Source: Streptomyces sp. HUAS CB01 (GTDB lineage: Bacteria > Actinomycetota > Actinomycetes > Streptomycetales > Streptomycetaceae). Taken from it: a stretch of 64,000 bases of DNA. Positions within the stretch are counted from its first letter, which is position 1; every line of letters begins with the position of its first letter. The notes beneath the pieces were generated by a model, which saw only the letters and a program-made list of their open reading frames with translations, had not been told where the DNA came from and did not search any database. The position numbers were made by a program, and so were the translations under genes. Location: assembly GCF_030406905.1 (NCBI RefSeq), contig NZ_CP129137.1, forward strand, positions 3,802,001-3,866,000. The letters are read 5' to 3'. Positions 32,398 through 41,340 of the stretch are shown here, piece by piece.

Positions 32398-32489
32398 CCC
32401 CCGCCGGACGCCCGGCCCCGGCACCCGTGAAAGGCCCGAAGGGCCGCCGCGGAGGTGCGGCACGCCCTGGCGGGAGAGATCATCGGGTA

Positions 32490-33071
32490 ATGAGTCCCGA
32501 GATCCACATCGCCCAGCAGCCCGAGGCCGACGAGCTGCTCGGGCGCAGTCCGCTTGCCCTGATGATCGGCATGCTGCTGGACCAGCAGGTCCCGATGGAG
32601 TGGGCCTTCACGGGCCCCCGCACGATCGCCGAGCGCCTCGGAAAGGACGATCTCGACGCCCACGAGATCGCCGCCCAGGACCCCGAGGCGTTCGCCGCGC
32701 TGCTCTCGCGGAAGCCCGCGGTGCACCGCTATCCGGGGTCGATGGCGAAACGGATCCACCAGCTGTGCCAGTACCTGGTGGACGAGTACGACGGCGACCC
32801 GACGGCGCTGTGGGAGAGCGCGTCGTCGGGGAAGGAGGTGCTCGGGCGGCTGCTCGCCCTGCCCGGTTTCGGCAAGCAGAAGGCCCAGATCTTCCTCGCC
32901 CTGCTGGGCAAGCAGTACGGGGTGCGGCCCGAGGGCTGGCGGGAGGCTGCGGGGCCGTACGGCGAGGAGCGCGCCTACCGTTCCGCCGCGGACATCACCG
33001 GTCCCGAGTCGCTGGCCAAGGTCCGTGCGCACAAGCAGGAGCTGAAGCGCGCGGCGAAGGCGGCCAAATGA
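32490..33071 (+). CDS. HhH-GPD-type base excision DNA glycosylase-like protein
   Basis: 193 residues. SPLALMIGMLLDQQVPMEWAF starts the helical core. LGRLLALPGFGKQKAQIFLAL is the helix-hairpin-helix element (LPGFGKQKA). The C-terminus ends in a Lys-rich helix (HKQELKRAAKAAK). In catalytic GPD enzymes an Asp follows about 20 residues after the hairpin; here the region reads EGWREAAGPYGEERA without an obvious Asp, so catalysis is uncertain. Members are annotated as HhH-GPD-type base excision repair proteins in actinobacteria. It stands alone or follows the methyltransferase gene. Confidence 0.85.
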   Translation: MSPEIHIAQQPEADELLGRSPLALMIGMLLDQQVPMEWAFTGPRTIAERLGKDDLDAHEIAAQDPEAFAALLSRKPAVHRYPGSMAKRIHQLCQYLVDEYDGDPTALWESASSGKEVLGRLLALPGFGKQKAQIFLALLGKQYGVRPEGWREAAGPYGEERAYRSAADITGPESLAKVRAHKQELKRAAKAAK

Positions 33072-33207
33072 CTCACAAGTACGCCCGAAGACGTACCAGT
33101 TGATGTCAATGGCGCTAAATAACGCGTGAGTTGCGGCACATGTGTTCACAGAACACTCAGAGATCGCTAGCTTCCCCTCAACCTCGTTCGCACCGGGAAG
33201 GACCTCT

Positions 33208-34773
33208 GTGAACGCAACCCATCGCAGAGCAGTGGCCACCGTGGCCGCAGCCGCACTCGCGACCCCGCTCCTGCTGGCATCCGCCTCGCCCGCCACCGCC
33301 CACCGGCACGACCCTGCCAAGGCGGCGGCGAAGGAAGCGGCCAAGCTCTCCAAGAAGCTGGTCCGCGAGTCGTCCGCCAAGGACGCCTTCAAGCACTTGC
33401 AGAAGTTCCAGCAGATAGCCGACAGCACCGGCGGCCACCGCGCCGCCGGTTCGCTGGGCTACGACGCCTCCGCGGCGTACGCCTACCAGCAGCTGAAGAA
33501 GGCCGGGTACGACGTCTCGTACCAGAACTTCGACTTCATCTACACCGAGACCCAGGCCGAGAAGCTGTCGGTGGTCTCCCCCGCACCGCGCGACATCGCG
33601 ATATCGGCGATGACCTACACCAAGTCGACGCCCGTGGGCGGCGTCAAGGCCGATCTGGCCGCCGTGCCCGTCGACGCCGACGGCACCACGGGCTGCGAGC
33701 CCGCGGACTTCGCCTCCGGAACGTTCACCGGCAAGGTGGCGCTGATCCAGCGCGGTGGCTGCACGTTCGCCGCCAAGCAGGAGAACGCGGCCGCGGCGGG
33801 CGCGATCGGCGCGGTCATCTACAACAACACCGAGGGAGCCCTGTCCGGCACCCTCGGCGGCCCCGAGGCCGGAAAGATCCCGACCGGCGGCATCACCCAG
33901 GCCGAGGGCACGAAGCTCGCCGGGGACCTGGCCAAGGGCCCGGTGAGCATCAACTTCGAGATCCGCCAGCTCCAGGAGAAGCGGACCACGCGCAACGTCA
34001 TCGCGGAGACGCGGCACGGAAACGCCGCCAACACCGTGATGCTCGGCGCCCACCTCGACTCCGTGACGGCCGGCCCCGGCATCAACGACAACGGCTCCGG
34101 CTCGGCCGGTCTGCTCGAGGTCGCGCTGGAGTTCGCCAAGGCCGAGAAGCGTCCCGCCAACAAGGTGCGGTTCGCCTGGTGGGGCGCCGAGGAGAACGGT
34201 CTGCTGGGCTCCGAGCACTACGTCGCGAACCTGAGCGACCTGGGCAAGAAGGAGATCAAGCTCTATCTGAACTTCGACATGATCGCGTCGCCGAACTACG
34301 GCCTGTTCGTGTACGACGGCGACAACTCCGACGGCGTCGGCGCGCCGGCCGGTCCGGCGGGCTCGGCCCAGCTGGAGCGCGACATCAACGAGTTCATGGA
34401 CCGTGTCGGCGCGCCCCACGAGGGCACGGACTTCACGGGCCGCTCCGACTACGGCCCGTTCGTGGAGGCCGGCATCCCGTCCGGCGGCACGTTCACCGGC
34501 GCCGAGGGCATCAAGTCCGCCGCACAGGCCAAGAAGTTCGGCGGCACGGCGGGCGTCGCGTACGACGCGTGCTACCACGCCAAGTGCGACGACCTCAAGA
34601 ACGTCAACATGAAGGCGTTCGACGTCAACATCGACATCATCGCCAACGCCGCCGGCACGTACGCGCACGACCTGAGCTCGCTGCGCAAGCCCGTCGCCAC
34701 CGTCCCCACGGACGGCGACACGGGCAGCGGCGGCGGTCTGCACGACGGCCACGACCACGAGGTCACCGAGTAG
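33208..34773 (+). CDS. Secreted M28-family zinc aminopeptidase with PA domain
   Basis: 521 residues. A signal peptide is present (VAAAALATPLLLASASPATA). The PA domain lies at about residues 140-260 (GKVALIQRGGCTFAAKQ, GAIGAVIYNNTEG). The M28 peptidase core has metal ligands in MLGAHLDSV (His, Asp), NDNGSGSAGLLE (Asp), WWGAEENGLLGSEHYV (catalytic Glu and ligand Glu), LNFDMIASPN (Asp) and ACYHAKCDDL (His). All expected zinc residues are present. It resembles the secreted S. griseus-type aminopeptidases and PA-M28 peptidases. GTG at 33208 follows GGGAAGGA. The 136-base upstream region is AT-rich and probably holds the promoter. Ends with a short His/Asp-rich tail. Confidence 0.95.
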   Translation: MNATHRRAVATVAAAALATPLLLASASPATAHRHDPAKAAAKEAAKLSKKLVRESSAKDAFKHLQKFQQIADSTGGHRAAGSLGYDASAAYAYQQLKKAGYDVSYQNFDFIYTETQAEKLSVVSPAPRDIAISAMTYTKSTPVGGVKADLAAVPVDADGTTGCEPADFASGTFTGKVALIQRGGCTFAAKQENAAAAGAIGAVIYNNTEGALSGTLGGPEAGKIPTGGITQAEGTKLAGDLAKGPVSINFEIRQLQEKRTTRNVIAETRHGNAANTVMLGAHLDSVTAGPGINDNGSGSAGLLEVALEFAKAEKRPANKVRFAWWGAEENGLLGSEHYVANLSDLGKKEIKLYLNFDMIASPNYGLFVYDGDNSDGVGAPAGPAGSAQLERDINEFMDRVGAPHEGTDFTGRSDYGPFVEAGIPSGGTFTGAEGIKSAAQAKKFGGTAGVAYDACYHAKCDDLKNVNMKAFDVNIDIIANAAGTYAHDLSSLRKPVATVPTDGDTGSGGGLHDGHDHEVTE

Positions 34774-34797
34774 CAGCGGGGACCTGCGTTCCCCGGA

Positions 34798-34823
34798 CCC
34801 GCCCCGCACGACCTGCGGGGCGG
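34798..34823 (+). terminator. Terminator after the M28 peptidase gene
   Basis: CCCGCCCCGCA pairs with TGCGGGGCGGG around a short loop, 24 bases past the stop. Confidence 0.75.
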
Positions 34824-34836
34824 GCCCCACTCCCGG

Positions 34837-34869
34837 CGCCGGCGGGGCTTCACCGAAGCCCCGCCGGCG
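34837..34869. terminator. Second hairpin between convergent genes
   Basis: CGCCGGCGGGGCTT pairs perfectly with AAGCCCCGCCGGCG across CACCG. It lies between the M28 gene and the decayed ATPase on the other strand and may serve either. Confidence 0.7.
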
Positions 34870-34918
34870 TCCGCCCGTCCGGTGCCCGCCGTGCCACCAC
34901 CGCGAGCCTCCGGCCGCC

Positions 34919-35782
34919 CTACCGGCGGCGTCGGCGGGCCGTGCCGAAGAGGGAGCGGGAGATCTCCCGGCCCAGCCGGGTGCCGACCGAGCGGGCGAGC
35001 GACGTCAACAGTCCGCTGCCCATCACCTGTCCGGCCAGGGACTCGTCCCTGCGCGGCGCGGGCCGCGCGCTCCTCCCGGCGGACGGCCTCCTCCACCTCC
35101 CGCGCGGCCTCCGCGCCGCACGCAACGCCACCTCCTCGGCCGCCTGCTGCTCCGCCGTCAGCCGCTCGTACGCCGACTCCCGGTCCACAGCCCGTGCACA
35201 GCGCGGGTACAGCACCGAGGACCTACCGCGGCGTCCAGCGCGGCGTCCAGCGCGGCGTCGCCGACCGGGCCCATCAGCGACCGCGGTGCCCGCAGCCGGG
35301 TCGCGGCGACGGGGGTCGGCGCGCCCGACTCGCCCAGCACCGTGACGACCGCCTCGCCCGTGCCCAGCCAGGTGCGGGACTCGGCGGGGAATCCCTCCGC
35401 CTGCCACTCCTGGCCCACCTGCGCGGCACGCTCCACGAGCTCCTCCCCGCCCTGGCCGGGCGCGGCGATGCCGGAGAGGTCCCCCCTTCATGTCGGCGAG
35501 GAAGACGGGAACGCCGTTCGCCGACAGCTGTTCCGCGACGAGCTGGAGCGTCTTGGTCTTGCCCGTGCCGGTCGCGCCGGCGACCAGACCGTGCCGGTTG
35601 AGCATGCCGAGCGGGATCCGGACGGGTGCCTCGGGCAGGCACCGGCCGCCGTGGAGCAGGGCGCCCAGTTCGAGGGCGGGCCCCGGAAAGGCCTAACCGG
35701 AGGCGATCTTCCGCGCCTCGGCGTCGAGATCCGCCGCCGCGGACGGGCCCGTGGACGAGGACGGCTGCTCGGGCTCAGTCAT
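34919..35782 (-). pseudogene. Decayed HerA-like (DUF853) ATPase
   Basis: The N-terminus (MTEPEQPSSSTGPSAAADLD, then ARKIASG) hits a TAG at 35693-35695 where family members have GYAF. The same frame then continues with [31 protein letters not shown] (Walker A intact) and [11 protein letters not shown] run of six C (plus strand, 35481-35486) shifts the frame into [20 protein letters not shown] and following up to [12 protein letters not shown] deletion near 35225 removes most of the ATPase core and joins the C-terminal [17 protein letters not shown] and [20 protein letters not shown] back in the first frame. Nonsense, frameshift and deletion together rule out function. Confidence 0.85.
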
Positions 35783-35890
35783 GACACGGCCCCTACTTCC
35801 GGGTTTGCGAGGCTTTTGCAGGGTTTTGTTCAGCATCCCACCGGCGTTGCCTGGCTGCGCCGACCGCCGCTTGCCCGGTAGGCTTTCCGT

Positions 35891-36187
35891 GTGATCTTCA
35901 AGCGCATCGGAAACGGGCGGCCGTATCCCGACCACGGCCGGGAAAGCACCCGGCAGTGGGCGGATGTCGCGCCGCGCCCGGTCCGCCTCGATCAGCTCGT
36001 GACCACCAAGGGCCAGCTGGACCTCGAGACCCTCCTCGCCGAGGACTCGACGTTCTACGGCGACCTCTTCGCCCACGTCGTGAAGTGGCAGGGCGACCTC
36101 TATCTCGAGGACGGTCTGCACCGCGCCGTGCGCGCGGCGCTCCAGCAGCGGCAGGTGCTGCACGCCCGCGTGCTGGAGCTGGACTGA
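35891..36187 (+). CDS. Conserved actinobacterial protein, usually labelled VapB-family antitoxin
   Basis: 98 residues: MIFKRIGNGRPYPDHGRES, VRLDQLVTTKGQLDLETLL, FAHVVKWQGDLYLEDGLHRA, then RQVLHARVLELD. I recognise it as a very conserved streptomycete protein next to the LytR_C gene and upp. Databases often call it a VapB-family antitoxin, but no VapC-type PIN toxin lies nearby, and the YLEDGLHRAVRA part resembles ParB/Srx-like domains. The antitoxin role should not be assumed. GTG start at 35891. The LytR_C gene follows 155 bases downstream. Confidence 0.85.
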   Translation: MIFKRIGNGRPYPDHGRESTRQWADVAPRPVRLDQLVTTKGQLDLETLLAEDSTFYGDLFAHVVKWQGDLYLEDGLHRAVRAALQQRQVLHARVLELD

Positions 36188-36342
36188 CCCGGACCGGCCG
36201 TCACGGGCGCCCCGTTCGGCCCCGCGCCGCGACCCCGTAAGGCGCAGTCCCGCGACCCGTTAGGCGCAGCTTCGCGCCCATACGGACGCAAGCAGATGAT
36301 CGTTAAGTAGGCATAGCCACCGGACCGCATTACGCTGCGCCC

Positions 36343-36966
36343 ATGAGCATGCTCACTCCCCCAGGCATGGGCGGAAAGTACCGCATTACGGGCAACGCCT
36401 ATCCGCGTATGCGCCGCCCTCGTCGCCGCCGCAAGGTCGTGCTCGCAGTCGTCGCAGCCGTGGCCGTCCTCGGCCTCGGCGGGTGGGGAACGCTGCAGCT
36501 CATCGATGTCTTCTCGGGCGATGCCGAGAAGGCCGGCGCCAAGAGCCGGGCCGCGGCCTGCAAGCCCCGGTCCGCGCCCTCCGCCGCGCCGGCACCGCCG
36601 AGGCCGGCCCAGATCACCGTCAACGTCTACAACGCCACCCCGCGCAGCGGGCTGGCCAAGGCCACCGCCGACGAGCTGCAGAAGCGCGGCTTCAACATCG
36701 GCAAGGTGGGCAACGCCCCGGCGGAGTACGACAAGAAGGTGCCCGGCGCCGGGCTGCTGCTGGGCGCGCCGGGCGCGTACGACGGGCCCTTCGGCGTGCT
36801 GGGCACCCAGCTCGCCGGCGCCCAGGTCAAAGCCGACGCCCGCACCTCCGCGGACGTCGACCTGATCATCGGCACGGCCTTCAGGACGCTGAACACCAAG
36901 CCGGTCGCGGACAAGGCACTGGCCGCACTGGCCAAGCCGTCGCCCGCGCCGGGCGAGTGCGGCTGA
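36343..36966 (+). CDS. LytR C-terminal-domain protein with one membrane anchor
   Basis: 207 residues. A cytoplasmic head rich in Arg (RMRRPRRRRK) precedes one transmembrane helix (VVLAVVAAVAVLGLGGWGTL). An Ala/Pro linker follows, and then a LytR_C domain (about residues 88-190): ITVNVYNATPRSGLAKATADE, LQKRGFNIGKVGNAP and the late ADVDLIIGTAFRTL. The domain is found alone or at the end of LytR-CpsA-Psr cell-wall ligases; here there is no ligase part, so an accessory cell-envelope role is inferred. Upstream, two near-copies of GACCCGTTAGGCGCAG lie near 36230 and 36257. Confidence 0.9.
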   Translation: MSMLTPPGMGGKYRITGNAYPRMRRPRRRRKVVLAVVAAVAVLGLGGWGTLQLIDVFSGDAEKAGAKSRAAACKPRSAPSAAPAPPRPAQITVNVYNATPRSGLAKATADELQKRGFNIGKVGNAPAEYDKKVPGAGLLLGAPGAYDGPFGVLGTQLAGAQVKADARTSADVDLIIGTAFRTLNTKPVADKALAALAKPSPAPGECG

Positions 36967-37089
36967 ACCCCGCACTCCCCGGGGGCCGTACGGCCCGGCA
37001 TGCCCCGCGCACCCGCTCCGGGGACGCGCGGCCCTGCCGGGCGTCTGACGGGCCGGTGGTTCCGGGCGGTCCGGGCCCGGCCTCGGGTC

Positions 37090-37725
37090 CTACTCGGCCG
37101 CGCCGTACATCCGGTCGCCCGCGTCGCCCAGGCCCGGAACGATGTAGCCCTGCTCGTTCAGCCGCTCGTCGACGGAGGCCGTCACGACCGTCACCGGCGT
37201 GCCCGCGAGCTCGCGTTCCATCACCTCGACGCCCTCCGGGGCCGCCAGCAGCACGACCGCCGTCACATCGTCGGCGCCGCGCTTGATCAGCTCCCGGATC
37301 GCCGCGACCAGAGTGCCGCCCGTGGCCAGCATGGGGTCGAGGACGTACACCTGGCGGCCCGAGAGGTCCTCCGGCATGCGCGTCGCGTACGTCGACGCCT
37401 CCAGGGTCTCCTCGTTGCGGATCATGCCGAGGAAGCCCACCTCGGCGGTCGGCAGCAGCCGCACCATGCCGTCGAGCATGCCGAGGCCGGCCCGCAGGAT
37501 CGGCACCACGAGGGGCCGCGGACGGGAGAGCTTCACGCCCGTGGTCGCCGACACCGGCGTCTCGATGTCGATCTGCTCGGTGCGCACGTCACGCGTGGCC
37601 TCGTACGCGAGCAGGGTCACCAGCTCGTCGGCGAGTCGCCGGAACGTGGGGGAGTCGGTGCGCCGGTCGCGCAGGGTGGTGAGCTTGTGCGCCACCAGGG
37701 GGTGGTCGACGACGTGGATCCGCAT
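37090..37725 (-). CDS. upp: Uracil phosphoribosyltransferase
   Basis: 211 residues. It converts uracil and PRPP to UMP in pyrimidine salvage. Key sequence: [48 protein letters not shown], the PRPP loop [18 protein letters not shown], and the uracil-binding tail ending [19 protein letters not shown]. Complete and full length. ATG at 37725. It converges on the LytR_C gene and diverges from the small basic gene at 37813; this neighbourhood matches the core chromosome of S. coelicolor. Confidence 0.98.
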   Translation of the reverse strand: MRIHVVDHPLVAHKLTTLRDRRTDSPTFRRLADELVTLLAYEATRDVRTEQIDIETPVSATTGVKLSRPRPLVVPILRAGLGMLDGMVRLLPTAEVGFLGMIRNEETLEASTYATRMPEDLSGRQVYVLDPMLATGGTLVAAIRELIKRGADDVTAVVLLAAPEGVEVMERELAGTPVTVVTASVDERLNEQGYIVPGLGDAGDRMYGAAE

Positions 37726-37812
37726 GGCCCCCACAGTAGCCGGGGCTGGCGTGGACGCGGCCTCCGGAGGGAAGGTGGGACATAGCCTTCCAGCGCCGAG
37801 GTGGTGTGGCCG

Positions 37813-38019
37813 ATGCCGGAGCGGGATCAGCAGGACCGGGAGCAGCGGCGGGAACCGCGGCAGGAACAAGAGGAGAACGACGCCGAGCGCAGGCGCCGGC
37901 GTGCCCAGTTCCTCCGCGAACTGCACGAGGCGAAGGCCTTGCGTGACCGCGTCCAGCCCCGGCGAGCCCGCGCGGCGCGGATGCGCCAGGCCATGCGCAT
38001 GCGCTCCTTCCGCTGGTGA
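37813..38019 (+). CDS. Small charged conserved streptomycete protein
   Basis: 68 residues starting [17 protein letters not shown] and ending [14 protein letters not shown]. It is almost entirely charged helix with no membrane segment or cysteine. I recall similar proteins at the same place, upstream of the tRNA-deaminase-associated gene, in other streptomycetes, which is why I keep it despite its composition. A GTG at 37801 is an alternative start. Possible nucleic-acid binding is only suggested by the basic C-terminal half. Confidence 0.7.
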   Translation: MPERDQQDREQRREPRQEQEENDAERRRRRAQFLRELHEAKALRDRVQPRRARAARMRQAMRMRSFRW

Positions 38020-38201
38020 GCCTCGGTGTCCCCTGGACGGACCCGTACGACGCCGTTCGGTGGGCCCTCTCACTGAACGCGTGCACGACGCAACGCCGGA
38101 AGACCTCTCGCGAAGCCGCTGTTTCTGCCACGATTCCGAGTGGGCGGGGCACGAGCAGCGCTCCGCCGGTCGTCACAACTCTGATCAGTGGGAGAGTCAC
38201 G

Positions 38202-38717
38202 GTGTACTTCGCCGCACTGCTCGCGCGCACCGAAGACGGGTGGGTAGCGAGCGACACAGAGCTCGACGATGTGGAGACCCTGTCGGATCTGACCGACTTG
38301 GCCCGCGACGCCTCGGTGAACGAGGACACGGTGCTCGCCTTCATCGAGCAGGAAGACACATGGTTCGGCATCGTCCGGGTGGACGGCGAGGACGATCCTC
38401 GTGTCTTCGTCTCGGACGCCGCCTCGGCAGCACGCTCCTCCTACGGGGCGATGCTCACGGACGAGCTGCTCGGCAAGGACGAGGAGGATGACGAGCTGGA
38501 CTCGCTCGACCTCGACGGTACGGAGGACGGCGAGCCGGTGACCGAGGAGGACACGTCCGACGACTCCGACGCGGTCCCGGTCGGGCCGCTCGGCGACTTC
38601 GACCTGCTCGCCGACCTCGGGATGTCCGCGAAGGAGCTCTGCTCGCTCAGCCCGGACGCGCTGACCGAGATCGCCGACACGCTCGGGGCCTCCGAGATGC
38701 TGGAGGCCGTCCGCTAG
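38202..38717 (+). CDS. tRNA adenosine deaminase-associated protein
   Basis: 171 residues: VYFAALLARTEDGWVASDTE, ETLSDLTDLARDASVNEDTV, FIEQEDTWFGIVRVDGEDDP, then a strongly acidic middle (EEDDELDSLDLDGTEDGE) and a C-terminal helical part DFDLLADLGMSAKELCSLSP. The family is named for its fixed place before tadA in actinobacteria; a partner role in tRNA editing is inferred from that. GTG at 38202 follows GGGAGAG by six bases. Its TAG stop overlaps the GTG start of tadA (TAGTG), so the two are translationally coupled. Confidence 0.94.
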   Translation: MYFAALLARTEDGWVASDTELDDVETLSDLTDLARDASVNEDTVLAFIEQEDTWFGIVRVDGEDDPRVFVSDAASAARSSYGAMLTDELLGKDEEDDELDSLDLDGTEDGEPVTEEDTSDDSDAVPVGPLGDFDLLADLGMSAKELCSLSPDALTEIADTLGASEMLEAVR

Positions 38718-39238
38718 TGACGGACCCCGTACGGGCGCCGTGGGAGGCGCCCATGCGGCTCGCGCTGGACGAGGCCGCACGTGCGCCGCTGACCGGGGAC
38801 GTCCCGGTCGGCGCCGTCGTGCTGGCCGAGGACGGCACGGTCCTGGCCACCGGCCACAACGAGCGCGAGCTGACCGGCGACCCCACCGGGCACGCCGAGG
38901 TCCTCGCGCTCCGGCGCGCGGCCGCGGTGCGCGGGAGCTGGCGACTGACCGGCTGCACCCTCGTCGTCACGCTGGAGCCGTGCACGATGTGCGCGGGCGC
39001 GCTGGTGCTCTCCCGGGTGGACCGGGTCGTCTACGGCGCCCGCGACGACAAGGCGGGCGCGGCGGGCTCCCTGTGGGACGTCGTACGGGACCGGCGGCTC
39101 AACCACCGCCCGGAGGTGATCCACGGGGTGCTGGAGGCCGAGTGCGCCCAGCAGCTCACGGCGTTCTTCCGGGGCTCCCGCACAGGTGCCCCGGAGCCCC
39201 CCGGGGAACGGCCGGCGAACGGTCTTCCGGACCGCTGA
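38717..39238 (+). CDS. tadA: tRNA-specific adenosine deaminase
   Basis: 173 residues. It deaminates A34 to inosine in tRNA-Arg(ACG), which is itself encoded at 59.8 kb in this window. The zinc site is the HAE motif in TGHAEVLALRRAA (His ligand and catalytic Glu) and the two Cys of TLEPCTMCAGALVLSRV. Other family marks are VPVGAVVLAEDG, GHNERE and AGSLWDVV. The C-terminal tail after FFRGSRTG is disordered. It overlaps the preceding associated-protein gene by one base. Confidence 0.96.
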   Translation: MTDPVRAPWEAPMRLALDEAARAPLTGDVPVGAVVLAEDGTVLATGHNERELTGDPTGHAEVLALRRAAAVRGSWRLTGCTLVVTLEPCTMCAGALVLSRVDRVVYGARDDKAGAAGSLWDVVRDRRLNHRPEVIHGVLEAECAQQLTAFFRGSRTGAPEPPGERPANGLPDR

Positions 39239-39286
39239 CCGATACCGATTTCAGAGCACGCCCCACCTTGGGCTAAGCTCTCTCCC

Positions 39287-39371
39287 GGTAGCGTGTCCGA
39301 GCGGCCGAAGGAGCTCGCCTCGAAAGCGAGTGTGGCGCAAGTCACCGAGGGTTCAAATCCCTCCGCTACCG
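39287..39371 (+). tRNA. tRNA-Ser (anticodon CGA)
   Basis: 85-base type II tRNA: acceptor arms GGTAGCG (39287-39293) and CGCTACC (39364-39370), anticodon stem-loop CTCGCCTCGAAAGCGAG with CGA, and a variable arm TGTGGCGCAAGTCACC. No encoded CCA. TAAGCT, 8 bases upstream of the tRNA, may be part of its promoter -10. Confidence 0.97.
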
Positions 39372-39377
39372 CTCCTG

Positions 39378-39416
39378 TGAGGGGCCCCGTCGCTTGTTCT
39401 AGCCCGGGGCCCCTCA
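39378..39416 (+). terminator. Terminator after tRNA-Ser(CGA)
   Basis: TGAGGGGCCCCG pairs with CGGGGCCCCTCA around a 15-base loop. Confidence 0.75.
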
Positions 39417-39814
39417 TCATGTACGCGTGCGCCCCCGCGCACGGGCGCCCGGACGCGGGCGGTCGGCGGGCGCGGCGCACGCATGAGGGAGCCCCGGCCG
39501 TTCGGGGGATCGGGCCGGGGCTTCCGTTCGGTCGGGGGAAGCGGGGTCGGGGGACTCGCCGCTTCCCCCGATGGGAACGCACCCGCCGGCCCGAGCGCCG
39601 CTGCCCGGGGGGAGCGCGTGGCGCGGGCCCCGCAGTGGGGGCACGGTTCCGCACCCATCGGATTCCTGCCAGATCCTCCGGGTTCACCCCCAATACTGCT
39701 GGTCGGAAAGGTCTCCACGGCCGGACGAAGGACCCCGGCAGCAGGGTCCTTGGTCCCTAAACGCTCGGTTAGACTCACGCGTCCGCACAGGGGCCACAGG
39801 GGAGGCAGGGACTA
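39417..39814. other. Intergenic region with further hairpins
   Basis: No gene supported. Two more stem-loops are visible: AGCCCCGGCC with GGCCGGGGCT (39490-39522) and AAGGACCC with GGGTCCTT (about 39728-39752). The region 39750-39790 (TAAACGCTCGGTTAGACT) is lower in GC and is probably the promoter of the small gene at 39815. Confidence 0.4.
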
Positions 39815-39979
39815 GTGGTGCAAACGAAGAAGATCGCTCTCTACGTGGTCGTCGTCTTCGTGCTGTACACGATCATCAATTCCCCGGCCCGGGCGGCCGA
39901 CCTGGTCCAGGTGGGTTTCGAGGGCATATCGAGCGCCGCACAGGGCGTCGGCGAGTTCATGTCGGAGCTCGTCAACTAG
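39815..39979 (+). CDS. Small conserved membrane protein
   Basis: 54 residues: VVQTKKIALYVVVVFVLYTI carries one membrane-spanning or signal-like helix, then INSPARAADLVQVGFEGISS and AAQGVGEFMSELVN. PARAAD could be a signal-peptidase site. I recall short proteins of this kind upstream of sigF in streptomycetes; function unknown. GTG at 39815 has GGAGG ten bases upstream; the next codon is also GTG. Too short to stand out, but the codon bias and Shine-Dalgarno support it. Confidence 0.75.
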   Translation: MVQTKKIALYVVVVFVLYTIINSPARAADLVQVGFEGISSAAQGVGEFMSELVN

Positions 39980-40272
39980 GTCACCGCGGACGCCGTGCCC
40001 CACCCGGACGCCGCCGGTCGGCGGTGCGAGGCGTCACCACGCGGGTGATCACCGTCCGCGACGTCCGAGCCGCCCGCTCGTGCAGGCCCTCCAGCCCCCA
40101 CCGTAGAGGTGTGGGGCTTTCTTCACTTATGCACCAACTTGCCCCCAACACGGCACTACGGGGTGCTTGAACACAGTGGACCTGTGTTGTGATGCTATGA
40201 CCGCTTTTGATGGATGAGTTGACCCGGAGTTGACCCCTGGGGTTGACGTCGTTCGACCCGTGAAGGGGTGGC
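39980..40272. other. Region upstream of sigF
   Basis: 293 bases, no gene. A possible hairpin with GCCCCACC and GTGTGGGGC arms near 40090-40115 precedes an AT-richer section (40120-40220) that probably contains the sigF promoter. Boxes not assigned. Confidence 0.3.
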
Positions 40273-41106
40273 GTGACCGTGCCGGCCAGTACTGCGCCTC
40301 AAGTGCCGCCCCAGAACGAGAGCGAGGGCCGGACCAAGCAGAGCCGGGGCGCGGACACCAGGGCGCTGACCCAGGTGCTCTTCGCCCAGCTGAAGGACCT
40401 GGAGCCCGGCACGCCCGAGCACACCCGCGTCCGGGCCGCACTGATCGAGGCGAACCTGCCCCTGGTCCGGTACGCGGCGGCGCGTTTCCGCAGCCGCAAC
40501 GAACCGATGGAGGACGTGGTCCAGGTCGGCACGATCGGCCTGATCAACGCGATCGACAGGTTCGACCCCGAGCGGGGCGTGCAGTTCCCGACGTTCGCGA
40601 TGCCGACCGTCGTCGGCGAGATCAAGCGGTACTTCCGCGACAACGTGCGGACCGTGCACGTGCCGCGCCGGCTGCACGAGCTGTGGGTGCAGGTCAACGG
40701 CGCGACGGAGGACCTGACCACGACGCACGGGCGGTCCCCGACGACGGCCGAGATCGCGGAGCGGCTGAAGATCTCCGAGGACGAGGTCCTCGCCTGCATC
40801 GAGGCGGGCCGGTCGTACCACGCGACGTCGCTGGAGGCGGCCCAGGAGGGGGACGGACTGCCCGGACTGCTGGACCGCCTCGGTTACGAGGATCCCGCGC
40901 TCGCCGGGGTCGAACACCGCGACCTCGTACGCCATCTCCTCGTACAACTGCCCGAGCGCGAGCAGCGGATCCTCCTGCTGCGCTACTACAGCAATCTGAC
41001 GCAGTCCCAGATCAGCGCGGAGCTGGGGGTCTCCCAGATGCATGTGTCAAGGCTCCTCGCCCGTAGCTTCGCGCGATTGAGATCCGCAAACAGGATCGAG
41101 GCGTAA
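40273..41106 (+). CDS. sigF: SigB/SigF/SigG-family RNA polymerase sigma factor
   Basis: 277 residues. Sigma region 2 is [20 protein letters not shown] with [20 protein letters not shown]. Region 3 is [20 protein letters not shown]. Region 4 is [20 protein letters not shown] followed by the helix-turn-helix [20 protein letters not shown]. The family controls stress and late sporulation genes in Streptomyces. N-terminal [11 protein letters not shown] and the position between tadA and a second sigma gene match sigF of S. coelicolor, which is needed for late spore maturation. GTG at 40273 follows AAGGGG. No anti-sigma factor gene is adjacent. Confidence 0.9.
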   Translation: MTVPASTAPQVPPQNESEGRTKQSRGADTRALTQVLFAQLKDLEPGTPEHTRVRAALIEANLPLVRYAAARFRSRNEPMEDVVQVGTIGLINAIDRFDPERGVQFPTFAMPTVVGEIKRYFRDNVRTVHVPRRLHELWVQVNGATEDLTTTHGRSPTTAEIAERLKISEDEVLACIEAGRSYHATSLEAAQEGDGLPGLLDRLGYEDPALAGVEHRDLVRHLLVQLPEREQRILLLRYYSNLTQSQISAELGVSQMHVSRLLARSFARLRSANRIEA

Positions 41107-41246
41107 CCGAATCGGGTAGACCCCTTTCGGCCCATTTCGAGCGACACGAAAGCCGCATACCCCCTTTTTCCTGCGCTGTTTTGACGCTCCGTTGTCGACA
41201 TGTCACTACAGCGTGTTGCCGACATGTGACATTCTGCGGGAACCGC

Positions 41247-41272
41247 GTTTGCCGCGGCCCCGCCTCCGGTAT
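41247..41272 (+). promoter_or_regulatory. Candidate SigB/F/N-type promoter of sigN
   Basis: GTTT (41247-41250), a 16-base spacer, then CGGTAT (41267-41272). This fits the GTTT-N16-GGGTAT pattern of SigB-family promoters, 69 bases before the sigN start. Upstream, CGACATGTCAC and CGACATGTGAC form a near-direct repeat at about 41198-41230. Autoregulation of sigN is a reasonable inference. Confidence 0.5.
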
Positions 41273-41340
41273 TCAGGTGGAGGCTGCGTTCCTCCGATGG
41301 TCGTGGCCGACGCGACCGTCCGCGACCTCCAGGGGGTGGC

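Noticed and set aside
35891..36187. Toxin-antitoxin pair
   Set aside because: No PIN-domain or other toxin gene adjoins; neighbours are LytR_C and a pseudogene, so the VapB label alone is not enough.
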